From the NCBI RefSeq assembly GCF_963678635.1, contig NC_087064.1, positions 73,967,465 through 74,031,464 of the forward strand: a stretch of 64,000 nt of DNA, given 5' to 3'. The notes beneath the pieces are model-generated. The model was given only the letters and a program-made list of their open reading frames with translations. It was not told the DNA's origin and made no database searches. Positions 21,575 through 34,100 of this stretch are shown piece by piece (the first letter of the stretch is position 1; every line of letters starts with the position of its first letter). This DNA comes from Symsagittifera roscoffensis. Its lineage: Eukaryota > Xenacoelomorpha > Acoela > Convolutidae. Position numbers and translations under genes: made by a program.

Positions 21575-21760
21575 ACCAAAAATGCTTAACATACAATTCT
21601 CATAAATGCAAAAATTCTTGTCATACAACTCCATACATTACCATATGTAAAGAAAATTGTACGAATTCTCTCTAGTAAACATTTTCCCATAAATGGAAGT
21701 TGTGTGACTAAAATTTTGCCATAAATGTAAATTGTATGACTAAAAAGTTGTCATTTATAA
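21575..21760. mobile_element. foldback-type inverted-repeat element, ATACAA word family, copy 1
   Basis: The left arm holds two copies of a word like ACATACAATTCTCATAAATG, and the right arm holds two in reverse (CATAAATGTAAATTGTATGAC). The arms are about 60 bp and pair along their length with a short spacer. A second copy of the family is at 23165-23428. Confidence 0.7.
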
Positions 21761-22335
21761 AAATTGATTGAAAAACAGTTTTCGGAAATTTTTTTCAAAA
21801 GCGGCACAAATTACATTAAAGCCCATCTAATGCGCCGCGCAATCTGTGAACAGAGAAAAAAACCTGAGAAAAAAAAGTTTTTTTTTGAAGTTGCAACCTC
21901 AGTTTTTTATAATTTTCTCAACTCTTTAGATAGCAGCAAGATCCTAATCATAATCGTGAAAGGGGGGTAGTGGAGAGGGGTTTATATCAAACTTTTTTTT
22001 CAAAAACAAACCTGCATATCTGGGAGAAATTTTCGGGCAAATCTCCCCAACATCGTGAATCCACTTCTTCTGACATCCACTAATGCATTTTCTATAAAAA
22101 ACATTATTACACGTGGGAGAAAAACAGAAAAAAATCGAAAGAATCGAAAACATTATAAGTTTGCAGTTGCTTTCCGACAAATGACAAAATTGAAAACTTG
22201 AGGCCACCATGGGATTCATAAATGAGAAGAGTTGGTCGAAAGTTAGCCAAGCGGTGGCGCTCAAAAGCACTATGCTGCGCTGTTTTTACTATAAAACTGT
22301 TTGGTAAGCATGTTTTTCCCCTTTAAATTATTTTG

Positions 22336-22488
22336 AAATATCCATTTTTGGTTACGAAACTTAAAAATTGTCTAAAGGCGTTTTTGGTGCCAAAATATAC
22401 TTATTTTGAGGGGGGAGCGCGCGCCGAAAATAGAAATTTTTTAAAAAACGCCCCCCGCCCCCTCAAAAATATCCTAGATTCGCCCCTG
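22336..22488 (+). mobile_element. internally deleted MITE of the CAGGGGCGGATTTAG family
   Basis: Only the middle and right part remain: AAGGCGTTTTTGGTGCCA, GGGGGGAGCGCGCGCCGAAA and the right end CCTAGATTCGCCCCTG at 22473-22488. Confidence 0.8.
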
Positions 22489-23160
22489 TTTTCACTGCTT
22501 CAGCCACAGAAAATATAATACAGATGGAAATCAAATGCTTTGTTCTCTCCTCTAATCTCGCAAGACTACCAGTATATACTAGATCTATTGAGACTTGGAA
22601 ATATAGGAGTAAGGTTGGGATTGGTATTAGACTAAAAAGTTGCACGAACCTATCCGGCCGAAAATAAGATAACGTGACGAACAGACGGTGGACCGTATCC
22701 AAAAATACTCCATGAAAAGACCACTCCGGACCTAAATTCATTCCAATTGACCAAAAAGACGAGAGTAAAAACGGCGGAACTATCTGTGCTTCTCGCAGAG
22801 CAGTCGGGTATACTCCATTTATATTTCATTTGTTGAATGTCTTAGAAAACGAGAAACATTCAAACACCTAAAACCAGTGTTGCGACGTTATTGATCTAAT
22901 TGGCCTTCACGTTAACTCTAGAAAGATCAAAAACTCTGAGCAGGAGATGTATTTTGTAAAGTCAAACTTTCAATTGGGTCAATTAAATACTCTTTGAAAA
23001 AGTCAATAACGATATTTTTATACAAGGTCATAAAATTTTTCCAAGTTAATTTTTTCATATTCAATGGCAGTTTGCTCTCATTTGTTGAGAAACTGGTACC
23101 AACTCATTTGAAGTTTCCAACAACCGGTTTTCGAAAAGTTTCCGAAAAAAATATTCTTTA
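22489..23160. other. intergenic, nothing recognised
   Basis: No repeat, coding frame or RNA gene was seen. Confidence 0.6.
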
Positions 23161-23164
23161 TGGT

Positions 23165-23428
23165 GAAAATACTTGTCATACAACTTTCATATATGGAAAC
23201 TGTATGGTAAGCATGTATTTCAAAAAAATTAAAGCCATTTTTTCTATCAGCAGTTTGTTCAGCAGTGCTCAAAAGCCGCAAAAATCTTTTAATTTATTTT
23301 TCAATTGTTTTTTGAAAATGTATGAAAACTGTATGATAATCATTTTCTCCATAGACTTGATGTATGGAATAGTATGATAAGATTTTTTGTTATATGGAAT
23401 TGTATGATAAGCATTTTCGGTCTACGGA
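23165..23428. mobile_element. foldback-type inverted-repeat element, ATACAA word family, copy 2
   Basis: The left arm has GAAAATACTTGTCATACAAC. The right arm carries three reversed words (for example ATATGGAATTGTATGATAAG) ending GCATTTTCGG. The word matches that of the element at 21575-21760, so these are two members of one family. Confidence 0.7.
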
Positions 23429-24090
23429 GTTCAACCCGGGTAGTCATTTTCAACATAAATTTTCTGCACCATCTGAAAACAATAGACGTCTTGATTTGAA
23501 AATGAAAACGATGCGTCAAGGAGCCGACACGTTCACCAACCAACTCCTTCGGTATTGTTTTATGACTTTTTTTCAAATAAAATTAATCACTGGTGTTTTC
23601 CTACATTCACGCTTCGTTATTATGCAACCTTTGAAGGTAATCTTGGTGTCAAATTTTGTAACATGATGTGATTTAATTATCAGTTTTTAGAGAACAGCCA
23701 AACAAGCTTCGTAGATCTTTTGAATGATTCTCATGCATATTTTCGTATCTTAGATAGTGACGCTTCTTCGCTCTGTCGTAAAAATGTAATATTTTAGATA
23801 CTTTTATTTTCAACTTAATTGACAAGTTAATTAGCACACCTTCGCGCTTGTAAAATTTAGCTTTAAATATGCCGAGCTTCGAATTCATTTTTGAACAATC
23901 TTGTCTATAATATTTATAGCATTGCGTTTAAGCCATTTTTTGTGCGTAACTGCAGTGGCTTCTTGATTTTACACTGATAGTTATTCATCTGATAGATTAA
24001 TAATATAGTTGGACCACCCGTAACAATCAGTTGATAACTGGCAAAAACAGCTTTTAATAACTGGCAAATTAAAGTGAGTCCCCTGTGGAC
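23429..24090. other. upstream region of the channel gene
   Basis: No promoter motif or upstream exon could be identified with confidence. An AAAG/TGAGTC context just before 24091 leaves open that exon 1 is preceded by a non-coding exon. Confidence 0.4.
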
Positions 24091-25134
24091 ATGTCAGCAA
24101 CAATCGCCAGCTCGGAGGTTGGGGATCAATCCCTCGACATGCCTGGTTACACACCACCGATCATCGCCAGCTCGGAGGTTGGGGATCAATCCCCAGGCAT
24201 GCCTGGTTACGTGCCACCAACAATCGCCAGCTCGGAGGTTGGGGATCAATCCCCAGACATGCCTGGTTACGTGCCACCAACCATCACCAGCTCGGAGGTT
24301 GGGGATCAATCCCCAGACATGCCTGGTTACGTGCCACCAACCATCGCCAGCTCGGAGGTTGGGGATCAATCCCCAGACATGCCTGGTTACGTGCCACCAA
24401 CCATCGCCAGCTCGGAGGTTGGGGATCAATCCCCAGACATGCCTGGTTACGTGCCACCAACCATCGCCAGCTCGGAGGTTGGGGATCAATCCCCAGACAT
24501 GCCTGGTTACGTGCCACCAACAATCGCCAGCTCGGAGGTTGGGGATCAATCCCCAGACATGCCTGGTTACGTGCCACCAACCATCGCCAGCTCGGAGGTT
24601 GGGGATCAATCCCCAGACATGCCTGGTTACGTGCCACCAACCATCACCAGCTCGGAGGTTGGGGATCAATCCCCAGACATGCCTGGTTACGTGCCAGTAA
24701 CCATCACCAGCTCGGAGGTTGGGGATCAATCCCCAGACATGCCTGGTTACGTGCCACCAACCATCACCAGCTCGGAGGTTGGGGGTCGACCCCACGACAT
24801 GCATGGTTACATGCCAGTAACCATCGGCAACGGGGAGGTTGGGGATCAATCCCTGGACATGCATGGTTACATGCCAGCAACCATCGCCAGCTGGGGGGTT
24901 GGGGATCAATCCTCAGACTCCGCGACAACATCTAAGGGCGGCGCCTCGAAATGGACAGGACTTAGGAAAGCGCTGGGCGTGGCAAAAAAGAAGGAGAAAC
25001 CCTCAAAATGGATAGGAATTCGGTCGGCGTTGGGGATATCAGGCGAGACATTGATTCCAGAGATTGTGGCTTCAACTAGTGTTTTCTGGGTGTTCTTCTG
25101 GATAATTGCCTACGTTGGTTTAAGCGGCATGTTA
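24091..25134 (+). CDS. channel exon 1: 20-aa repeats and TM1
   Basis: The ATG at 24091 follows an in-frame stop at 24070. About thirteen 20-residue repeats (IASSEVGDQSPDMPGYVPPT) are followed by two short related blocks, SKWTGLRKALGV and PSKWIGIRSALGI, then IPEIVASTSVFWVFFW and a hydrophobic stretch that is the start of TM1. The open frame continues 12 bp past the proposed donor (TTA|GTTTAT at 25135) to a stop at 25144. Splicing to ATG TCT GTG at 30312 completes TM1 and reads straight into the DEG/ENaC ectodomain. If unspliced, this would be a 351-aa tail-anchored protein, which is the main alternative. Confidence 0.75.
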
Positions 25135-28100
25135 GTTTATTTATAAAGCTTATCTGTGATCCTGCAACCTTTAGACTGTAGCAGTGGGGGGGGGGGGTTG
25201 GGATTTAAAGCGATGTTTACAAATTGAAACTGGGATTAGAATAGCACGTTATGCAAAGATGTAAAACTATTTCACTAAGACACTGTTTAAAATTTGGGAT
25301 CTTTTCCAATTTCCCACCCCCTCGTAAAATTACAAAATAAAGCTGTGCAAAAACTGTTCACACGGCAATTTTCATGTGAGAAATGCAAAAATTTGTTGAC
25401 CTGTTCACGCTGACACGATTTGATGCAGTTTTTAACATAAAAGGTTATTTTAAATAAACTTTTATATATTGATTTTCAGAAAAAATCAAAGGGGGGACTG
25501 GAAAAGAGCAGCTCATAAGATAAGCGAGAGCAGAAATGGTGGGTACTGGGTACTGACTAAACTAGTAGCACATAAACTTAAAAATTTTCAAAAAAAACTG
25601 AACAAAAGGAAAATACGAACAAAACAAGACTGCTCCTAAAAGGCGACAATCTGATTGCTCCGACTCTCCGCTTACTTCGATCTAAAAATTTTGTTAGAAA
25701 AAAAAGTTCAAAAAATGTTGAGAATTTTGAATTTTATAAAATTCATTCCTTGATTTCATCACTCCTTAAGTTGTGTAAATATTTTGAATTCGGGAACAGA
25801 TTATTAAGAAAAAAAAGCTCGGAGAAAACACATCACAAGTTAATTATCCCAATTGACTTGTAGCCGTCAAAAATTTTGTGGCCCCAGTCCCAGCTTTGCA
25901 AACAAATCACAGGTGAAATATCTTGTAAAAACTGAGCACTTGGCAACAATACTAGCAGTGAAATGCCTTTTGAAACAAACTTTTTGGCACTTGTTTTGGC
26001 AAAATTGTGTCTAGAGCACAGATTTTGGACGTTTTGTATCGATCCACAATTTGATTTTTGGGTGCACCCTTTTCCTCCAATTTAAACAAATGTGAGCTAA
26101 AATTGGCATAATAGAATCTCAAATACTAATAAACTTTTGTTTTGGGAATCAAAGCGTGGAAATGCGGAGTGGGCTGCGTCTCAGAACCCCAAAAACTTAT
26201 CTTTATCCCCCCTCATTTTTAAATTTATACCCTTTATGCTAAGTTCATTACAGCATCAAACATTTCACGACTGTTATCGTTTGAGCATTAGGCAACAATA
26301 TTTTTCAGACAATAGAAAAACATTTTGTCAAAAACTACCGGTTGAAAAAAATGAAAGAACCACTTCAAGCGCAAAGATTATGTCGTTTTTTTTGAAATTC
26401 AGATAATAAACCAAAATCATTTTTTCGCCACACAGAAAAAGCTCTTTCCTACGTTTTGAAAAACGATGGAGTCGTGCCATATTATGATATACCAATCGAC
26501 CTTCGGTTAAATTCCTTCATAGGAGCAGTTTCTATAACTTTGTGAAAGGGAACTCGAAAATCTTCATACCCTGTTAAGGTCAGCCAAATTGATAAAACGA
26601 GCTCTACCTTGCATTTAAATATAAACAGTATTCACTAAGAAAGGAACTCATGATAGCTACAGACCATCAAGCTGTATTATCGGATAGAGCTAATAAAACT
26701 TATCAGTTTAGAGTAACAAGGTGGGCTGACATATTATTACCAGTCTTGCTCGCCAGTCTTGCTAATAACGAAAAACGAATAAACTCAAAATAACATATAA
26801 CCGAAATCGTTTGCCGAGCTCATGCAGGAACCAAATTCGGAGCAATTGAGCAGTGGGACATCACAACAAGTGACATTAGTGGCCGAAAGAGACAGTGAGG
26901 AAATGGTCAGTAACAACAAGAGTCCAAGGAAACGGAGTATCAAAAATCGAACACGGGAATTTCTAGAATTTTCGTTCCAGCTAGATGACTATCAAATCGC
27001 CTATCAGTACTACCAGCTTCCGCAGAACACGTCTCGAAAAGAGTAAGATATCAACTGTCACAACAACTAGAGACGGAGGCGATGGACAATCTTGCCAAAT
27101 TGTTCAGTAAAAGTCTGCTCGCAGAACTATTTTCAGAGGACACTTGGCTTGACAGGATGAGACGAGCAATCGAGACGAAGGTCAAGCTCGGATGGGAACT
27201 AACGGGGCCCTACACAGACCCCTTGTGGAGCTCAACGAGCGTAGTCGACGACTGCATACTGGTCGACAACAGACTTGCGATGCCGGATAAACTCGGAAAA
27301 GCAGTACTGAAGCAACTCCACTGGCCACCCGGGTCAAGAAGCGATGTTAGACGTGTCCATGGACTTATGGGCGCCATATATGCATGGAGACAGCATGAAT
27401 ATGGCTGAAAAATTGTAAGAATTGTACGAGATATAGTAAAAACCTAATTCCAAAAACGCCTCAAAACTATTAGCACTCTTAGCACAACCCGGACAGGAGT
27501 GACAACTAGACTAAAGCAGGGCCAAATAAAATAAGCAAAGGTAAGAAAAAATACCTTTTAATAGCGACAGATCGTTTCTCAAAATTTCCATTAACGAAAA
27601 TAACAAAATCCACCGATAACGTTCCTCGAAAATAACGTTCCTCGAAAGTTTGTAGATACGCACGGAATACCTGATGCGATTAGAACAGACCAATTCTCAA
27701 GGTTCAAGTGCAAACGTGTGAAAAATTTTTGTGCAAATCACAACATCAAACATATCTTTTATCAAATAGATGACCATCGAGGCTGCGGTCTAGTTGAACG
27801 CCTGATACAAACGATAAAAATAAAGATAACGGGTTATGCTACTGGAGGAAAATGTTTCTGCAATGAAGTTATGCTTAAGCACACTAGTTTGAGATCTGGT
27901 CAAAACCGAAAATGGTTAAGGTTTGAAGCTCCCTTTGTTAGACTTCCGCTAACAGAATTCACAATTCAAAAGAAAAAAATCATTACAAATTCTGCCACTT
28001 TAGACAAACAACATCTGGAGTGGTCAGCACTCACAGCGTCCCAACTGAAACGACGACTTGATAATAGCAGGGACCACAAGAAAATTGTGCAACAGAGACA

Positions 28101-31100
28101 ACTTAGACGTAAGGTCAGTCCAATTTTCAAACAGCAGACCGCAAATCAGAAAGAGAGAGAACGACAGCGAGTACTGAAAAACTTCATGGAGGCAAAGGCG
28201 GCCTGTAACGAGATGCAGGATGCAACGAAATGCAGTTGGACTATAATGAGAAGTTTAGTTTCGTAGGTGAAAAAACGGATCACAATCTAAAAAGAACAAA
28301 TTAGACAAAAAAAAAACGGTCAGGAAAACGGTGCTTTCTAATCGAAAAAGGAAAATACCTAAAAAGGCAGTCCGGAAAAAGGCTTACAATTTCGAAAGCA
28401 ATTCCGATAGATCAGGAAACAGAGTCAACAGTCACTAACAAAAAAGGGCTCTATAGAGAAAGTAAGACATCGCAATTGCAAAAAGAGAGCTGGGGAAGAG
28501 AAGAAGAAAAGAACAGCGGCCTGAAACCAAAGCAGCGGTGGAGAAAACGTTATCGGATTCAAAGTCAAGTGATTACATCACAGAAGACTGACCTCCAAAA
28601 GATTCTTAGGCACGAGATTTCCTACAAAGTAAAAAAACAGTGAAATCAAAAGATACAGAGGCTAACAGCGGAACAAACTTGGGGACTGAGAGATTGAGAC
28701 CGAACAAAGGACGCCCACATCCAAAAACTCAAGATGAAGTCATATTAACGCCGTCGGAGAAGAAACAAAAGCTGTCAGCACATTCAGATAAAAAGTTGAA
28801 GGCGCTCGCTAACGCAAAGAAAGACCACGAAGATGCCGGACTAATGGCATCAACGCCAATCGGAAGGAACAGAAAAAGAAACGATTAGAAAAGGAATGTC
28901 GCAGAAAAAAGTCTCAATGCTTTCGAAAAAGACGAAACAAGTCACGAGGAACGAGTACAAATGGCTTAACAGATACACAAAAGATGACTTGAAAAAAAAA
29001 ACGGTCGAAAGACTCTTTCTGAAGGACAGCCTACAGCCGACCTCGTCAGTCGAACTGGCGCAAACCTCGCCAGAAGGTTCAGAACCGTCAAAAGAATCCA
29101 TCAGGAAAGCACATTCAAGATAATGGCAACAACAGACGAGGTCAGAAGAAGCATGAGGGCCAACAAAAACAAAGAGCTGACCAAATATAGATATTTGGCG
29201 AAACACTTGGTGAAATTAGTAGACGAACAGCCACCGGAAATGTCAGAATTGTCTGAAGAATTGAAAATCGTGCTAGAACCGTGCAGGACAGAAGTAGCAA
29301 CACGAAACCCTCCTAGGAGACCAACTGAGCGTCGTTTCTATCAGCTGGAAAATTATATTATCAGGTGGAAATATGAACGAACGGTGTTGGAACTTGACAA
29401 ATCATTCGGGGCAGAATGGGTGATGGAACTTTAAAAAGGCCAGAAATATGAAAAAAGATGAAAACTGAAAAAACTCTAAACTGAAGTTTCGAATTGTAAA
29501 AATTTGAACAGGCAAACAGAGATTAAAATAAAAATTTGAGGTACAAAACACTTGACCCGGCAAAACTGCGATTAAAAACTGAGGTTATTAAGTTATTAAA
29601 AAATTATTTATGGAGTAAAAAATTTTTCCCTGAAAAAGCGGGAATGTGGTATTGCTATGGTACTAATGTACTAGTCAACCGTCTGTGAAATATTGTTACA
29701 TAATTTGATTTAATTCGTTCCTTGAAGGTCAATCATGATGCTTGATCTAACAGATCACTTTCACATTCAGTGTGTTAATTTATAGATTATGGTCCAGGAC
29801 TGTATTAAGACATGCTCATACAAAAACATTCTTTTGTACTCGTTGAATTCATTATTACGGATGCTCTGTTTGCTTATGTACCAAGAGGTGATAATTGTGT
29901 AAATTCAATGGTTGACTCAAAAATTTAGTTTTGTCGGTGGTTGTGCGAAAACATTAAAAAAAAAGCCCGGCTTTTCACATAGTAACCCCTGCTCCACAGC
30001 AAGTTACAGCCCCTGGTCGCCAGCAAATCATAGCCCCCCTCTAATACAAACTATTACTGTGGTTGGGCTTTTATTTTCTGTTTCTTAGTGGATTGGGATG
30101 GGGGCTGAAATGGGAGTTATTTTCCTTTAGAGCATCCTATTATTGCCTCTTTTGAGTAACAAAAGAATCGATCCCTATCACTGTGCGGTACCGTTTGCCA
30201 GGGACTATAATTGGAAAGAGCCTAATAATCGGAGTAGTAAAATAATTACGATGAATAGTTGTACTGATTGTGTGGCTTTTAATTTTTGCTCCTTCTAGAT
30301 TTATATACCAGATGTCTGTGCTGGTGACGTCGTATCTGGCGTACGAAGTTGACACCCAGATCACCCTTGTGAAGAGTACCGAGTCCACTTTCCCTAGTGT
30401 CACCGTCTGCAACTCCAACCCACTCCGAAAGAGTCTCATCTCAAAACTCACCAAGTATGTTTCGACACCCTTCTCAGACACAAACATTCTCAAACATAAA
30501 CCTCAATTTTGCTCTGCTACCACTTATTGTTTAACAAACTCGCTGGTCAAATTTTCAAATGAAATATACTATTGGAATTGTAGAAAATAGTCCACACGTC
30601 AAATTTCATTCGAATCATGCAAGAATAACGATCTTAGCTCAGATCAATAGAATTAGTTTTGACTGTGGTCAATTTTCCAACCAGCACTTTCTTAAGGACA
30701 CTTCATCAAACAAATAAAGCCATTGCGCAATCTAAGTGGAAGTTTAGTATTTTTACTAGTCGATCCTTAGACTGGTGACTCTAGGTTTGCGGGCTCGAAT
30801 CTTGAGAGTAAATCTTGGGTCTTTTTTTAAAAAAAAAAGAAGCTTTTTTTCAAAACACGTCTGAAAAAAAAATAGGTATTGCTTTGTTTGTTAATTAAAT
30901 ATACCGTATTTACGAATTAGAATTTGTGATAATAAGTTAGGTAGTCTTAATTAATTATACACTTTATTCAGGTACGAAGTGTTGGCGGAGCTTGATAGTT
31001 CAGTGGCTGGTTCCATGTTCAGCTCCCTCGGTCAAGACTTCGAAATCTCATACAGTGGCATAGTGTGCGAAGACTATCAAGAATTATGCGAGAATTCAAT

Positions 31101-34100
31101 GGTTTGTCTGAGTTTTCTGTTTTTCCCGAGATCATCGATTTTTGTTGTTTCCAGTATCATAGGCCCAAGACATCCAAGTTTGTTTTTTATTAAAAGTTTC
31201 AATATAAAAAATACTAGGCTTTCATGATTTTTTTAACGTGCTGATTGAATGAGCAAAACCGATTTTTCAAAAAACCAAACGGGAATGAATGGCTTTGTTT
31301 GTCGCACGGTTGCTGCAAACAAAGTATGCTAGTTCAGTAACTGCTAATAAAAGTTAACGAACGAAACTATCGTTCCCACTTTGATTGATTGTGCTTGGTG
31401 CAGGGGCGGATTTAGGGGAGGGGCGGGGGGGGGGGGGCGGACGCCCCTTTCCCTCAGGGATTCGACCCCCTGCCGACCCCCTTTGGTACTTTTTAAGAAA
31501 TCCATTTTTGGCCAACCGACCCAAAAATTTTTCAAAAGGCGCCTTCGGCGCCAATATATTCTATTTTTGACGGGGGAGCGCGCGCCGAAAAAACGCAATT
31601 TTTTGGTCAAAATTTTCCAAAAAGTGCCTAAAAACGCCTTTTTTGGACTGTTTTTTCAAATTTTTGCCTGCGGCGCAGAAAATGTTGCCAAAAAAGGGAC
31701 TAAACCATGCTTAGCGAGAGCTCAAAATTCAATTCGGTCTACCTAAAAAAAAGTAGTTCCGAATTAGAACCCTCGAGAGAAAATCCTAGATCCGCCCCTG
31801 GCTTGGTGTGCTTTATTTTTACCAGACACTTTTCGACTATTCAACTGGCAGTTTTTGCTTGGAATTTTTCACATAATAGAATAAACATTGTTGTCTCGAG
31901 CTCGAACTTAATAAGATACTTCATCTGCGTTTATTATTCCAAAAAATGCAGGGTTTAAATATTGTCCAAATATTGTTCAAAAGAAAAAAATCATTACAAA
32001 TTCTGCCACTTTAGACAAACAACATCTGGAGTGGTCAGCACTCACAGCGTCCCAACTGAAACGACGACTTGATAATAGCAGGGACCACAAGAAAATTGTG
32101 CAACAGAGACAACTTAGACGTAAGGTCAGTCCAATTTTCAAACAGCAGACCGCAAATCAGAAAGAGAGAGAACGACAGCGAGTACTGAAAAACTTCATGG
32201 AGGCAAAGGCGGCCTGTAACGAGATGCAGGATGCAACGAAATGCAGTTGGACTATAATGAGAAGTTTAGTTTCGTAGGTGAAAAAACGGATCACAATCTA
32301 AAAAGAACAAATTAGACAAAAAAAAACGGTCAGGAAAACGGTGCTTTCTAATCGAAAAAGGAAAATACCTAAAAAGGCAGTCCGGAAAAAGGCTTACAAT
32401 TTCGAAAGCAATTCCGATAGATCAGGAAACAGAGTCAACAGTCACTAACAAAAAAGGGCTCTATAGAGAAAGTAAGACATCGCAATTGCAAAAAGAGAGC
32501 TGGGGAAGAGAAGAAGAAAAGAACAGCGGCCTGAAACCAAAGCAGCGGTGGAGAAAACGTTATCGGATTCAAAGTCAAGTGATTACATCACAGAAGACTG
32601 ACCTCCAAAAGATTCTTAGGCACGAGATTTCCTACAAAGTAAAAAAACAGTGAAATCAAAAGATACAGAGGCTAACAGCGGAACAAACTTGGGGACTGAG
32701 AGATTGAGACCGAACAAAGGACGCCCACATCCAAAAACTCAAGATGAAGTCATATTAACGCCGTCGGAGAAGAAACAAAAGCTGTCAGCACATTAAGATA
32801 AAAAGTTGAAGGCGCTCGCTAACGCAAAGAAAGACCACGAAGATGCCGGACTAATGGCATCAACGCCAATCGGAAGGAACAGAAAAAGAAACGATTAGAA
32901 AAGGAATGTCGCAGAAAAAAGTCTCAATGCTTTCGAAAAAGACGAAACAAGTCACGAGGAACGAGTACAAATGGCTTAACAGATACACAAAAGATGACTT
33001 GAAAAAAAAAACGGTCGAAAGACTCTTTCTGAAGAACAGCCTACAGCCGACCTCGTCAGTCGAACTGGCGCAAACCTCGCCAGAAGGTTCAGAACCGTCA
33101 AAAGAATCCATCAGGAAAGCACATTCAAGATAATGGCAACAACAGACGAGGTCAGAAGAAGCATGAGGGCCAACAAAAACAAAGAGCTGACCAAATATAG
33201 ATATTTGGCGAAACACTTGGTGAAATTAGTAGACGAACAGCCACCGGAAATGTCAGAATTGTCTGAAGAATTGAAAATCGTGCTAGAACCGTGCAGGACA
33301 GAAGTAGCAACACGAAACCCTCCTAGGAGACCAACTGAGCGTCGTTTCTATCAGCTGGAAAATTATATTATCAGGTGGAAATATGAACGAACGGTGTTGG
33401 AACTTGACAAATCATTCGGGGCAGAATGGGTGATGGAACTTTAAAAAGGCCAGAAATATGAAAAAAGATGAAAACTGAAAAAACTCTAAACTGAAGTTTC
33501 GAATTGTAAAAATTTGAACAGGCAAACAGAGATTAAAATAAAAATTTGAGGTACAAAACACTTGACCCGGCAAAACTGCGATTAAAAACTGAGGTTATTA
33601 AGTTATTAAAAAATTATTTATGGAGTAAAAAATTTTTCCCTGAAAAAGCGGGAATGTGGTATTGCTATGGTACTAATGTACTAGTCAACCGTCTGTGAAA
33701 TATTGTTACATAATTTGATTTAATTCGTTCCTTGAAGGTCAATCATGATGCTTGATCTAACAGATCACTTTCACATTCAGTGTGTTAATTTATAGATTAT
33801 GGTCCAGGACTGTATTAAGACATGCTCATACAAAAACATTCTTTTGTACTCGTTGAATTCATTATTACGGATGCTCTGTTTGCTTATGTACCAAGAGGTG
33901 ATAATTGTGTAAATTCAATGGTTGACTCAAAAATTTAGTTTTGTCGGTGGTTGTGCGAAAACATTAAAAAAAAAGCCCGGCTTTTCACATAGTAACCCCT
34001 GCTCCACAGCAAGTTACAGCCCCTGGTCGCCAGCAAATCATAGCCCCCCTCTAATACAAACTATTACTGTGGTTGGGCTTTTATTTTCTGTTTCTTAGTG

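Larger units (their letters stand above)
27965..31968 (+). repeat. 4-kb tandem duplication, unit 1
   Basis: Unit 1 runs from TTCAAAAGAAAAAAATC at 27965 to ATATTGTCCA at 31968. It is repeated from 31976 with only a handful of substitutions and 1-2 bp indels in homopolymers. It contains the end of the decayed gypsy pol, channel exons 2 and 3, and a MITE. The left breakpoint falls inside the pol relic. Confidence 0.97.

Noticed and set aside
24074-24909. Other frames of the 60-bp repeat: a plus-strand 208-aa frame and antisense frames of 271 and 118 aa
   Set aside because: Shadows of the coding minisatellite. Only the 24091 frame continues out of the repeat into unique sequence with a membrane segment that fits the channel.
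30299-30311. Upstream acceptor CCTTCTAG for channel exon 2
   Set aside because: A stronger pyrimidine context, but it would leave exon 1 and exon 2 out of phase with the available donors. The AG at 30310-30311 fits phase 0.
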